From Enterococcus saccharolyticus subsp. saccharolyticus (lineage in GTDB: Bacteria; Bacillota; Bacilli; Lactobacillales; Enterococcaceae), in assembly GCF_029023825.1 (NCBI RefSeq), contig NZ_CP118957.1, positions 1,023,501 to 1,087,500 on the forward strand: a DNA stretch of 64,000 bases. Reading direction: 5' to 3'. A program made the translations under genes and the position numbers. The notes under the pieces were generated by a model, which saw only the letters and a program-made list of their open reading frames with translations, was not told where the DNA came from and searched no databases. Shown here one piece after another: positions 44,059 through 53,659 of the stretch. Position 1 is the stretch's first letter. Each line of letters opens with the position of its first letter.

Positions 44059-44353
44059 ACAAAAAGCGCTCAATATGTTAGGACTAGCAATGCGTGCTGG
44101 TAAACTGGTAACCGGTGAAGAAATGACGATTAAAGATGTTAAATCGCAAAAAGCGAAACTCGTTTTAATCGCTCATGACGCTGGTAAGAATACACAGAAG
44201 AAAGTAAAGGACAAAAGTTCTTTTTATCAAGTTCCTTGTCTTGACCATTTCGACTCAAATGAACTGAGCCAAGCCATCGGTAAAGACCGAATGGTGGTTG
44301 GCATTCTGGATAGTGGATTTGCCAAGAGAATTGAGGAATTAATATTAGGTTAG
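44051..44353 (+). CDS. YlxQ, L7Ae-family ribosomal protein-like
   Basis: 100 residues from ATG 44051, overlapping the ylxR stop by 8 bp; an in-frame start at 44012 lies inside ylxR. It begins MNKQKALNMLGLAMRAGKLV with the L7Ae-type RNA-binding fold (KAKLVLIAHDAGKNTQKK). L7Ae members bind kink-turn RNA. Directly precedes infB, as in other Firmicutes. Confidence 0.92.
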   Translation: MNKQKALNMLGLAMRAGKLVTGEEMTIKDVKSQKAKLVLIAHDAGKNTQKKVKDKSSFYQVPCLDHFDSNELSQAIGKDRMVVGILDSGFAKRIEELILG

Positions 44354-44365
44354 GAAGGTGATTGC

Positions 44366-46765
44366 ATGGGGAATAAAAGAGTATACGAACTTGCAAAAGA
44401 AATTAACAAATCAAGTAAAGAGATTGTCGATAAAGCACAATCACTAGGCTTTGACGTGAAAAATCACATGGGAGTAATCTCAGATAGTGAGGAGAAAAAA
44501 TTGCGTCAAACATTAGGCGGAGGTGCAGCGCGATCAAATAAACCAGCATCCCAAAAACCAGGAAACCAACAAAATAACGCACAAGGCGAGAAGAAATTCC
44601 AATCGCAAAGAAATAATCCTAACTTCCAAAACCGTCAAAATCAAAGTGGGAATCAAAATCAAAACCGTTCAAACAATCAAGGACAACGCGGTCAAAACAA
44701 TCAAAATCGTCCAAATCAAGGACAACAAAATAATCAAAATCGTCCAAATCAAAATCAAGGACAAGCAACAAGTCAAAACCGTCCAGCACAAGGGCAAAGC
44801 AATAATCAAAACCAAAACCGCTCAAACACTGGTCAAGGTCAAAACAACAACCAAAATCGTAACCGTAACAACAATTTCAATAATCGTAACAATTTTGGTG
44901 GGAATCAAAACCGTAACAAATTTAACAAAAAAGGCAAAAAAGGGAAACAACATCCACAATCGAATAAACCTGCTGTACCAGCACGTAAGTTCCGTGAATT
45001 ACCAGAAGTATTAGAATATACAGACGGTATGAACGTAGCGGATATCGCGAAAAAAATCTATCGTGAACCAGCTGAAATCATCAAAAAACTCTTTATGATG
45101 GGTGTGATGGTTAACCAAAACCAACCATTAGATAAAGAAACAATTGAGTTATTAGCGACAGATTATGGAATTGATCCACAAGAAAAAGTTCAAGTGGATA
45201 TTGCAGATATTGATAAATTCTTTGAACCAGAAGAGTTGAAAGAAGAAAATCTAGTTTCTCGTCCACCAGTTGTAACAATCATGGGACACGTTGACCATGG
45301 GAAAACAACCTTGCTTGATACTTTACGTCATTCACGTGTAAGTGTGACAAGTGGGGAAGCGGGCGGTATCACGCAACATATCGGGGCTTACCAAATCGAT
45401 ATCGATGGTAAACCAATTACTTTCTTGGATACTCCAGGACATGCGGCGTTTACAAGTATGCGTGCGCGTGGTGCAAGTATCACCGATATTACAATTTTAG
45501 TAGTAGCAGCGGATGATGGTGTTATGCCTCAAACAATTGAAGCGATTAACCATGCGAAAGCAGCGAAAGTGCCAATTATTGTAGCGGTCAATAAAATTGA
45601 TAAACCAGCAGCAAATCCTCAACATGTGATGCAAGAATTAAGTGAATATGAATTAATTCCTGAATCATGGGGTGGCGATACTATTTTTGTTGAAATTTCA
45701 GCGAAATTTGGACAAAACATTGAAGAATTGCTAGAAATGATTTTATTAGTTGCTGAAGTGGAAGATTTGAAAGCAGATCCGACACAAAATGCAATTGGTA
45801 CAGTGATTGAAGCTCGTTTAGATAAAGGCAAAGGCCCAGTAGCGACATTATTAGTACAACAAGGAACACTACATGTTGGTGATCCAATCGTAGTTGGTAA
45901 TACGTATGGTCGTGTGCGTGTGATGACGAATGACTTAGGTCGTCGTGATAAAACCGCTGGCCCAGCGACTCCAGTTGAAATTACAGGATTAAATGATGTA
46001 CCTCAAGCAGGTGACCGTTTTGTTGTCTTTGAAGATGAGAAAACAGCTCGTGCAGCCGGTGAAGAACGTGCGAAACGTGCATTAGTGGAACAACGTGCAT
46101 CAAGTTCTCGTGTCACATTAGACAATTTATTTGAAAGCCTAAAAGAAGGCGAATTAAAAGACGTTAATGTTATTATTAAAGCTGATGTTCAAGGTTCTGC
46201 CGAAGCTTTAGCTGCTTCATTGAAGAAAATTGATGTGGAAGGCGTTCGTGTAAATATCGTCCATTCAGCAGTAGGTGCGGTGAATGAAAGTGATGTCACT
46301 TTAGCTGCAGCAAGTAATGCGATTATCATTGGATTTAATGTACGTCCAACACCACAAGCGAAACAACAAGCTGATGCGGAATCTGTAGACATTCGCTTAC
46401 ACCGTATTATTTACAAAGCAATTGAAGAAATTGAAACAGCGATGAAAGGAATGCTTGATCCTGAATTTGAAGAAAAAATTACAGGTCAAATGGTTGTTCG
46501 TGAAACGTATAAAGTTTCTAAAATTGGTACAATTGCTGGTTGTTACGTAACAGAAGGCTTTATCCGTCGTGATAGTGGCGTTCGTGTTATCCGTGATAAT
46601 ATCGTTATCTATGAAGGTGAATTAGCTAGCTTGAAACGCTTCAAAGATGACGCAAAAGAAGTGAAATTAGGCTTTGAATGTGGTGCGATGATTGATAAAT
46701 TCAACGACATCAAAGTAGATGACGTAATCGAAGGATTCGTTATGGAAGAAATCAAAGCAAAATAA
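44366..46765 (+). CDS. infB: Translation initiation factor IF-2
   Basis: 799 residues. The N-terminal IF2N domain ([20 protein letters not shown]) is followed by a long low-complexity linker (about 60-195) made almost only of Asn, Gln, Arg and Pro. A second IF2N domain and the GTPase follow: G1 [10 protein letters not shown]3 DTPGHAAF, G4 NKID. The C-terminal domains bind initiator tRNA. Other open frames across the linker are artefacts of its repeats. Confidence 0.97.
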   Translation: MGNKRVYELAKEINKSSKEIVDKAQSLGFDVKNHMGVISDSEEKKLRQTLGGGAARSNKPASQKPGNQQNNAQGEKKFQSQRNNPNFQNRQNQSGNQNQNRSNNQGQRGQNNQNRPNQGQQNNQNRPNQNQGQATSQNRPAQGQSNNQNQNRSNTGQGQNNNQNRNRNNNFNNRNNFGGNQNRNKFNKKGKKGKQHPQSNKPAVPARKFRELPEVLEYTDGMNVADIAKKIYREPAEIIKKLFMMGVMVNQNQPLDKETIELLATDYGIDPQEKVQVDIADIDKFFEPEELKEENLVSRPPVVTIMGHVDHGKTTLLDTLRHSRVSVTSGEAGGITQHIGAYQIDIDGKPITFLDTPGHAAFTSMRARGASITDITILVVAADDGVMPQTIEAINHAKAAKVPIIVAVNKIDKPAANPQHVMQELSEYELIPESWGGDTIFVEISAKFGQNIEELLEMILLVAEVEDLKADPTQNAIGTVIEARLDKGKGPVATLLVQQGTLHVGDPIVVGNTYGRVRVMTNDLGRRDKTAGPATPVEITGLNDVPQAGDRFVVFEDEKTARAAGEERAKRALVEQRASSSRVTLDNLFESLKEGELKDVNVIIKADVQGSAEALAASLKKIDVEGVRVNIVHSAVGAVNESDVTLAAASNAIIIGFNVRPTPQAKQQADAESVDIRLHRIIYKAIEEIETAMKGMLDPEFEEKITGQMVVRETYKVSKIGTIAGCYVTEGFIRRDSGVRVIRDNIVIYEGELASLKRFKDDAKEVKLGFECGAMIDKFNDIKVDDVIEGFVMEEIKAK

Positions 46766-46792
46766 TTACGTTAGAAAATAGGAGGTCTTCAC

Positions 46793-47140
46793 ATGGCCAA
46801 TTATCGTGATCGTAGAGTTGCGCAAGAGATTTTGAAAGAAGTCAATCAAATCTTGCGAAGAAAAGTTCGTGATCCTCGTGTCCAAGATGTGACTATTACA
46901 GATGTACATGTGACCGGAGATTTACAACAAGCAACCGTGTATTACAGCATTTTATCTGATTTAGCTTCAGATAAACAAAAAGCGCAACGTGGGTTAGAAA
47001 AAGCTACTGGTTTAATTCGTCGTGAATTAGGTCATGAATTATCGCTTTATAAAACCCCTGAATTAATCTTTGAATTAGATGAATCTGTCGTATATGGCAA
47101 CAAAATCGATGAAATGATTCGTAATTTAAACAAAGACTAA
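46793..47140 (+). CDS. rbfA: Ribosome-binding factor A
   Basis: 115 residues, a KH-type protein ([20 protein letters not shown]) that binds late 30S precursors. AGGAGG ribosome site. Last gene before a strong terminator, so it closes the rimP-rbfA operon. Confidence 0.95.
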   Translation: MANYRDRRVAQEILKEVNQILRRKVRDPRVQDVTITDVHVTGDLQQATVYYSILSDLASDKQKAQRGLEKATGLIRRELGHELSLYKTPELIFELDESVVYGNKIDEMIRNLNKD

Positions 47141-47145
47141 ACGAG

Positions 47146-47182
47146 ACGGAGACGAGACGACAGTGTTTCGTCTCCGTTTTTT
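47146..47182 (+). terminator. Terminator of the rimP-rbfA operon
   Basis: ACGGAGACGA (47146-47155) with TCGTCTCCGT (47168-47177), then T run. Confidence 0.92.
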
Positions 47183-47221
47183 GTTTTCGGAAATTCCATC
47201 ATGCGCAAGAGAAGGCCAATA

Positions 47222-47230
47222 TGTTATAAT
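47222..47230 (+). promoter_or_regulatory. Extended -10 promoter element of truB
   Basis: TGTTATAAT (47222-47230), 33 nt before the truB ATG; consensus TATAAT with TGn. Confidence 0.6.
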
Positions 47231-47263
47231 AATTGAGGTCAAAAAATAAATTGAGGTGTATCC

Positions 47264-48184
47264 ATGAACGGCATTTTACCACTATGGAAAGAACGCGGCA
47301 TGACGAGTCATGACTGTGTATTCAAATTAAGAAAAATCTTACATACTAAAAAAGTAGGGCATGGCGGAACGTTAGATCCAGATGTTGATGGTGTGCTACC
47401 AATTTGTATTGGAAAAGGAACGAAAGTCATTGAATTTCTTAGTGAATCAGGAAAAGTCTATGAAGGAGAAATTACTTTAGGGTTTAGTACGACCACAGAA
47501 GATGTTTCGGGTGAAATTGTGGAACAGCAAGCAATTAATACTCCTTTTTCTACTGAACAAATTGATCAAGCAATGCAACAATTGACGGGAGAAATTACGC
47601 AAATTCCACCGATGTACTCAGCTGTCAAAGTGAATGGGAAACGATTGTATGAGTATGCACGAAACGGTGAGACTGTAGAACGTCCACAGCGTAAAGCACA
47701 AATTGATGTGTTTGAACGAATGACAGAACCCATCTGGAATAACGAAACGAAAACACAATCGTGGCGTTTTCGTGTGGTTTGTGGCAAAGGTACTTACGTC
47801 CGCACGTTAGCAGTCGATACTGGCAAAACATTAGGTGTGCCAGCACATATGTCGGATTTAACTCGCACCGCTAGTGGCGGTTTTACCAAAGAGCAAGCAG
47901 TAACTTTGGCGCAAGTCGCAGAAGCAATGGAAAAGAATGAACTGGGACAAATTTTATTGCCAATTGAATTTGGAGTAAAAGATTTTCCACGCGTTGATAT
48001 TACTGAAGTTTTATGGAAAAAGGTCAAAAATGGGATGCGTTTGCCTTATGAAGAATTTGGTTTCACGCAAATGCCTACCACAGCTTTTGCTGTCTTTTAC
48101 CAAGAAAAAGTCGTTTGTTTATATCAACCACATGAACGACAAAAAGGGATTGTCAAACCTTTAAAAGTATTACAAACAGAGTGA
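47264..48184 (+). CDS. truB: tRNA pseudouridine-55 synthase
   Basis: 306 residues. The catalytic Asp38 is in HGGTLDPDVDGVLPI. TruB also has the KVGHGG start and GKGTYVRTLAVD segment. It makes the TPsiC-loop pseudouridine in all tRNAs. The stop overlaps the region upstream of ribF, the usual truB-ribF pair. Confidence 0.95.
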   Translation: MNGILPLWKERGMTSHDCVFKLRKILHTKKVGHGGTLDPDVDGVLPICIGKGTKVIEFLSESGKVYEGEITLGFSTTTEDVSGEIVEQQAINTPFSTEQIDQAMQQLTGEITQIPPMYSAVKVNGKRLYEYARNGETVERPQRKAQIDVFERMTEPIWNNETKTQSWRFRVVCGKGTYVRTLAVDTGKTLGVPAHMSDLTRTASGGFTKEQAVTLAQVAEAMEKNELGQILLPIEFGVKDFPRVDITEVLWKKVKNGMRLPYEEFGFTQMPTTAFAVFYQEKVVCLYQPHERQKGIVKPLKVLQTE

Positions 48185-48198
48185 GGAGAAAAAATAGA

Positions 48199-49134
48199 AT
48201 GAAAGTAATTGAAATTCGTCATCCTTATGAAAAAACAATGATTCCAACAGATGACGTTGTCTTAGTGATGGGCTTTTTTGATGGTGTGCACCGTGGGCAT
48301 CAAAAAGTGATTCAAGAGGGAAAAAAGATTGCTGATGAAAAAGGATTGAAATTAGCAGTTATGACCTTTAATCAACATCCATCCATTGTGTTCCAAAAAG
48401 TCCAACCTGAATTAATGCGTTACTTAACAAGTTTAGAACAAAAGAAACAGTTGATGGAAGAACAAGGTGTTGATTATTTATATATCGTGGAATTTACATC
48501 GGCTTTTGCAAGTTTGAAACCACAAGATTTTGTTGATCAGTATATGGTTGAATTAAATGCAGCTTATGTTGTGGCGGGCTTTGATTACACCTATGGACCC
48601 AAAGATGTAGCAAATATGGCTTGTTTAGCAGAGTATGCTAAAGGACGTTTTGATATTTTAACAGTTCCTAAAGAAAGTTTAGAAGAACGTAAAATTAGTT
48701 CAACGCGTATTCGCGAAGATTTAGATGCTGGTCGTATGGAAGAAGTGACGGAATTGTTAGGGTATATCTATGAAATCGATGGGACTGTTGTTCATGGTGA
48801 TGCTCGTGGACGTACGCTAGGTTTTCCAACTGCCAATATCAAAACAAAGAGTACCACTCGTTTACCCAAAGAGGGTGTGTATGTCACAGAAATAAAAGTT
48901 GGCGATAAATGGTACCCATCGATGGGATCAATTGGTCATAACGATACCTTTGAAAAAGGACGTCAATTGACAGTCGAAGTCTATATTTTGGATTTCAAAG
49001 AAGATATTTATGGTGAGCATGTTAGTGTACGCTGGAATCATTTTTTACGTGATCAAGTAGCCTTCGATGGTGCCGAAAGTTTGATTAAACAATTGCGCCA
49101 GGATGAATGTGATACACGTGACTATTTTGAATGA
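48199..49134 (+). CDS. ribF: Riboflavin kinase / FAD synthetase
   Basis: 311 residues from ATG 48199, 10 nt after GAGGAG; the upstream in-frame GTG 48181 overlaps truB and has no better ribosome site. The N-terminal FAD synthetase domain has MGFFDGVHRGHQKVI (HxGH), VMTFNQHP and SSTRIREDL; the C-terminal kinase domain has TLGFPTANI and the metal-binding GVYV. It makes FMN and FAD. Confidence 0.96.
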   Translation: MKVIEIRHPYEKTMIPTDDVVLVMGFFDGVHRGHQKVIQEGKKIADEKGLKLAVMTFNQHPSIVFQKVQPELMRYLTSLEQKKQLMEEQGVDYLYIVEFTSAFASLKPQDFVDQYMVELNAAYVVAGFDYTYGPKDVANMACLAEYAKGRFDILTVPKESLEERKISSTRIREDLDAGRMEEVTELLGYIYEIDGTVVHGDARGRTLGFPTANIKTKSTTRLPKEGVYVTEIKVGDKWYPSMGSIGHNDTFEKGRQLTVEVYILDFKEDIYGEHVSVRWNHFLRDQVAFDGAESLIKQLRQDECDTRDYFE

Positions 49135-49143
49135 AAATAAAAA

Positions 49144-49181
49144 AACAGGGTTGATTCGGCGAATCAATCCTGTTTTTTTTA
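49144..49181 (+). terminator. Terminator after ribF
   Basis: AACAGG(G)TTGATTCG-GCGAATCAATCCTGTT with a run of eight T. Confidence 0.9.
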
Positions 49182-49391
49182 TCTTTTTTGTTTATTTCTT
49201 AAACTCAGTCCCCAGGTAAATTGACAAAGAAAAATAAATAGAAAGAAAATAAAAAGCAAAATGAAAGAAATCATTTGGAGTTCTACTGTCTGAATCGTGC
49301 CAGCAGCTTCCGATTTGCGAAAAAGAGTATACCCAACTGTTACAACAAATAAAATAGACCATTCTGAATATAGGACATTAATTGAACAATT
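49179..49391 (-). pseudogene. 3' remnant of a small membrane-protein gene
   Basis: Minus-strand frame open from a TGA at 49392-49394 down to TAA at 49179-49181, without a usable start. It reads EWSILFVVTVGYTLFRKSE, then LQMISFILLFIFFLFIFLCQ, then FTWGLSLRNKQKR. Two hydrophobic helices and a basic tail suggest the C-terminal half of a small integral membrane protein of unknown family. The front is missing and the adjoining sequence belongs to the UvrA-like relic. Confidence 0.55.
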
Positions 49392-49407
49392 TCATCATTT
49401 GCACTAA

Positions 49408-51584
49408 GCTAAACATCAATTGACAGTGGTGACGGGCGTTTCGGGTTCAGGAAAATCATCGCTAGTATTTGATACATTAGCTGCTGAATCGCGTCGAGAA
49501 TTAAATGATACATTTCCTAGTTTCTTACAACATTTCTTACCTAAATATGGTCGTCCTTCAGTGGGAAAAATAGAAAATTTACCAGTAGCGATTGTGATTG
49601 AACAGAAAAAATTATCTCCCAATTCACGTTCAACTGTGGGCACTTATACAGAAATCTATACTTTTTTACGTTTATTATTTTCACGAGTAGGTGAGCCTTT
49701 TGTAGGTTATTCTGATACATTTTCATTTAATCATCCAGATGGAAAGTGTCCAACGTGTGATGGCTTAGGGTATGTCACGACAATCGATATTCATCAATTA
49801 GTTGACTTTGATAAATCTTTAAATGCAGACCCGATTCATTTTCCAACATTTGGCAAAGACGCATGGCGCTGGAAACGCTATGCGTACAGCGGATTGTTTG
49901 ACTTGGATAAGAAAATCAACGACTATTCTCCCGAAGGATTAGCCCTTTTTTTACATGCCCCCAACAAAAATTGAAAAACGCTCCTGAAAAATGGCCTAAA
50001 ACAGCTTTATATGAAGGGATTATTCCTCGCATGGAACGTAGTATTCTGCATTCTGATGAAGGAAAGCGACATCAAAAACAACTTGATCGTTTTGTGACTG
50101 TTCAAACGTGCCACGATTGTCAGGGAAGTCGCGTAAATGAAAAAGTACGTAGTTGTAAAATTAATGAAAAAAGTATTGCTGATTTAGTAGAATTATCTTT
50201 AGATGAGTTGCAAGCATTCATAGCTACCGTTGATGCCCCGTTGGCAATTGATTTAAAACCAGAATTAACTAATCAGCTGCAAGCGCTCATTGACATTGGG
50301 TTAAGCTATTTAACGTTGAATCGTTCAACTAGTAGTCTATCTGGTGGGGAAGCACAGCGGATTCGTATTTCTAAATATATTAATAATGCGTTAAATGATG
50401 TTCTTTATATCTTAGATGAACCTAGTGCCGGACTATATTCGAAAGACATTGAACGGATTAACCGAGCATTGCAACGATTAAAAGCTAAAGGAAATACGGT
50501 TGTGTTAGTCGAACACCATCCACAATTGATTCAAACGGCTGATTATATCATTGATATTGGACCAGCGGCTGGTGAACAGGGGGGACAAGTTCAATTTGCG
50601 GGACCGTATCATGAATTTCTAAAGCAACCTACAATAACTAGCCAAGAATTGCAAAAAATGATCCCTGTAAATGACACGCCACGTCACCCCCAAGGATGGT
50701 TAGCGGTTGAACATGCGAATTTACACAATTTAAAGGATGTTTCAACAAAAATCCCATTAGGCGTTATGACCGTTTTATATGGTGTTGCAGGTTCGGGAAA
50801 ATCTTCTTTTGGCGAAGTGATTCGCCAAACTGCTTTAGAAAATAAGCAAGAAGTTATTGCTATCTCTCAAAAAAGTATTGGCATTAATTTACGTTCTACA
50901 CCATTAACGTATTTAGATATTTTTAGCGATATTCGTCAGCTATTTGCTAAAGAAAATCAGGTGAGTACGACTTTATTTAGCTATAATTCCAAAGGTGCTT
51001 GTCCGCATTGTAAGGGAAAAGGGGTAATCGTTTCTGATATGGCGTTTATGGATGATATTGTGACAGAGTGTGAAATTTGTCATGGCACACGGTATCGTCC
51101 AGAAGTGTTGGCGTATATGTATCAAGGAAAAACGATCGTCGATATTTTAGATATGACGGTTAACGAAAGTAGCCAATTTTTTGCTGGTGAAACGTTTGTG
51201 AAATAATTAACGATGTTAGTTGAAGTTGGTTTAGGCTATTTACGTTTAAACCAGTCGTTAACCACACTTTCTGGTGGTGAGCTTCAACGCTTGAAATTAG
51301 CGAATCAACTGCATAAAAAAGGTGCTTTCTATTTATTAGATGAACCAACCGATGGACTGCATTTAAAAGACATTGAACAATTATTAGAGTTATTCAATCG
51401 TTTAGTTAATCAAGGGAATACATTAGTATTACTTGAACATCATATGAGTGTCATTAAACGTGCCGATTGGTTGATTGAAATTGGGCCAGAAGGTGGCAGT
51501 CATGGGGAACAAGTCATGTTTACGGGTACACCACAACAATTACTGGCTTCAGATGATCAAATTACGAAACCGTATATGTCCTAA
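49408..51584 (+). pseudogene. UvrA-like ABC ATPase (second UvrA-type paralogue), degraded
   Basis: The frame starts at KHQLTVVTGVSGSGKSSLVF, so about 25 N-terminal residues are absent behind a TAA at 49405-49407. A frameshift by one base in a C run near 49965 moves the frame (APNKN in one frame, QQKLKNAPEKW in the other), and TAA at 51204-51206 interrupts the part before LVEVGLGYLRLNQSLTTLSG. Otherwise both ATPase halves, the CxxC zinc pairs (CPTCDG, CPHCKG) and two SGGE signatures are recognisable. The full size, about 725 residues, suits the short UvrA paralogues, not the repair UvrA of about 940. Confidence 0.85.
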
Positions 51585-51627
51585 AAAAGAGAGACGCTCA
51601 TTCATTCGAATGGACGTCTCTCTTTTT
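51584..51627. terminator. Bidirectional terminator
   Basis: AAAAAGAGAGACG with CGTCTCTCTTTTT, between the UvrA-like relic and the CAP-domain gene. Confidence 0.9.
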
Positions 51628-52657
51628 ATTTATAAAATAATTCTGTAAAATAAGGTTGATTTTCTTCATTGAAGGAAACACCAATTCCCAGATTTTCAAA
51701 CCCATTATTTAAAATATTCTTGCGATGCCCTTCTGAATTTAGTAATCCTTGATGTGCAAAAATACTACTTGCTTGTCCATAAGCTAAATTTTCACCTGCT
51801 AATGTATAGGAAATCTGATCATCATTCATCCGATCGAAAGGTGATTTTCCTTGTAAATTAATATGGTCAAAATAATTATTATCTGCCATATCTTTACTAT
51901 GCTTGCGTCCGGTTGCTTGTGCTGCCGAGGACCAATTTAAAACAGACAACCCACGTTTGACACGAGAAGCATTAGTTAAATCAAACAATTGTGTCTCAAA
52001 ACCTGTTTGCAAATCAGTTGATTGAGTTGCGTAAAGATAATTTTTGTTTAATTCTAATTGCTCTTCGATAATTTGTACGGCAGTAACTTGTTCACCTTCG
52101 TGTAAATCGTAAAAGAAGGTGATGTAGTTATTATCTACAAGATAAACATCATATTCGCCTTCACTATTAATGAGATAATTGTAGAGACCTTTACGAATGG
52201 CACTTTCTGGTTCGCCCAGTAATTCGCGAATGGTTTGTTTGTCTGTCCCCACATGAATATCAAGGGTTGAAGAAAGTAATTCTTGGTTGGTAAATAAGCC
52301 ACGAACAGTATTATCTTGGTCATAAGCAACCATTAAAAAATTTTGATAGTTTTGATGGTAAGTTGCCCATTGTGTGCCATATTCATTTTGTGTTTGGCTT
52401 TGTGCTGTTCCATACATTGCTTCAACGTCTTGCTTCGTCGCACCAATTTCAACATTTCCAACTGAAAAGGTTTGTGATTCTGGCTGTGATAAATCTAAAG
52501 GAGGAGGTGTTGATTCCTCATTAGTGATTAATTGAGAGAAAGATTGTTGGACAAGCTGTGTTCCTTCTGTCAATAAATCCAACCAAAAAGCACGTGTGAA
52601 AAATAATAAAGCGAGGAGACAGAGAAAATAAAAAATCCGTTTTAAGATAAAAAGCAC
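51626..52657 (-). CDS. Membrane-anchored CAP/SCP-domain protein (YlbC-like)
   Basis: 343 residues. One N-terminal hydrophobic helix (about 5-24) anchors it outside the cell. A CAP-associated domain (about 60-200, VEIGATKQDVEAMYGTAQSQ and DIHVGTDKQTIRELLGEP) is followed by a CAP domain (about 220-343) with LTNASRVKRGLSVLNWS, HSKDMADNNYFDH and GHRKNILNNGFENLGIG. The GTG start lies within the AGGAGGTG ribosome-site sequence itself; an ATC codon 8 nt after that site is the alternative. The function of this group is poorly known. Confidence 0.85.
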   Translation of the reverse strand: MLFILKRIFYFLCLLALLFFTRAFWLDLLTEGTQLVQQSFSQLITNEESTPPPLDLSQPESQTFSVGNVEIGATKQDVEAMYGTAQSQTQNEYGTQWATYHQNYQNFLMVAYDQDNTVRGLFTNQELLSSTLDIHVGTDKQTIRELLGEPESAIRKGLYNYLINSEGEYDVYLVDNNYITFFYDLHEGEQVTAVQIIEEQLELNKNYLYATQSTDLQTGFETQLFDLTNASRVKRGLSVLNWSSAAQATGRKHSKDMADNNYFDHINLQGKSPFDRMNDDQISYTLAGENLAYGQASSIFAHQGLLNSEGHRKNILNNGFENLGIGVSFNEENQPYFTELFYK

Positions 52658-52761
52658 CTCCTAATAAGTATACTATACTGGATAATTCGCAATTTAGAGT
52701 AGGTAGAAAGCTGAAAAATGCTTTTTTTAGTTTTTCTTAATTCTTTTTAGTAAGTAGAAAG

Positions 52762-52789
52762 AAAAAAGAGACTATGGATAAGTCTCTTT
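52762..52789 (-). terminator. Terminator of the HAD gene
   Basis: On the minus strand AAAGAGACT and AGTCTCTTT flank ATGGATA-type loop bases, followed by a T run (A62-A67 on the plus strand). Confidence 0.75.
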
Positions 52790-52817
52790 AACAGTAAAAT
52801 AGTTTCAATTTTATTAT

Positions 52818-53591
52818 TTACAATTTTTCAATAATCGGTAAAATTTCCGCTAATCTAGCTACTTCGTGGGTTGGTTGCACAGTCTCGGGCGTTTGTTGGT
52901 GATGGTTAATCCAAATATTGGGGATTCCTGTCCGATTCGCCCCTAAAATATCAGTCATTAAATTATCGCCAACCATAATGGCTTCTTGTGGTACGACCGC
53001 TGCTGTGGTTAGTGCAAATTCAAAAATTTGCAAATCGGGTTTACCCACACCAACCTCACCTGAAATAATAATATGCGTAAAATAAGGAGCAATCTCAGGT
53101 GTTAAAGTTAATTTCGTCCGTTGTAGTGAAGGTGAACCATTGGTGATTAATACTAATTGATACTTGTCTTTTAATTGATCTAACACCGCAAAAGTTTCTG
53201 AATAGACAAATGGATGTTTTTTACGTTCAACGACAAATTGTTGCGCAAGTTGTTTACCTAACACCTTATCGTCAATACCACATGCTTTTAAACCATTCGT
53301 CCAAGCATCGACTTGATACTTGTTGATTAATTGATGCATTTGTTGGAATTCTACACCTGAATCATCAAACGTGCCCCAAAGTCCTTCAAAAGGATTGATT
53401 CCAATCATTTGTGTGAATGGATAAGTTGGATAGCTTTGGTATAATTTTGTTGCTTCTTGTCTAACGGCCTCTTCAAATCTTTCTGGATCAAGTGATGCAA
53501 CAGTTTTACAAGTTTCTTGAAAGGCCGTTTTAATACTTTTTTTATCCCATAATAAGGTATCATCTAAATCAAAAAAAATAGTTTTAATCAT
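52818..53591 (-). CDS. HAD-family hydrolase, YjjG-like nucleotidase
   Basis: 257 residues from ATG 53591, preceded by AAAGGGGAAAAC; a longer in-frame start at 53615 lies before that site. HAD motifs: FFDLDDTLLW (Asp8, Asp10), LITNGSPSLQ, GVGKPD and VGDNLMTDILGA. The helical cap after motif I and the close match to the noncanonical nucleotidase group suggest a 5'-nucleotidase, but the substrate is not certain. Confidence 0.85.
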   Translation of the reverse strand: MIKTIFFDLDDTLLWDKKSIKTAFQETCKTVASLDPERFEEAVRQEATKLYQSYPTYPFTQMIGINPFEGLWGTFDDSGVEFQQMHQLINKYQVDAWTNGLKACGIDDKVLGKQLAQQFVVERKKHPFVYSETFAVLDQLKDKYQLVLITNGSPSLQRTKLTLTPEIAPYFTHIIISGEVGVGKPDLQIFEFALTTAAVVPQEAIMVGDNLMTDILGANRTGIPNIWINHHQQTPETVQPTHEVARLAEILPIIEKL

Positions 53592-53659
53592 CTGTTTTCC
53601 CCTTTGTAGAGCCATAATTAGCTACATTCTAACAAAGATTAAATGAAAAAGGAATAACT

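Noticed and set aside
44523-45014. 163-codon frame overlapping infB
   Set aside because: It is the Asn/Gln repeat linker read in another frame (Lys/Ile-rich), without a ribosome site.
51213-51584. Separate short ABC ATPase gene
   Set aside because: It is the in-frame continuation of the UvrA-like relic after a single TAA.
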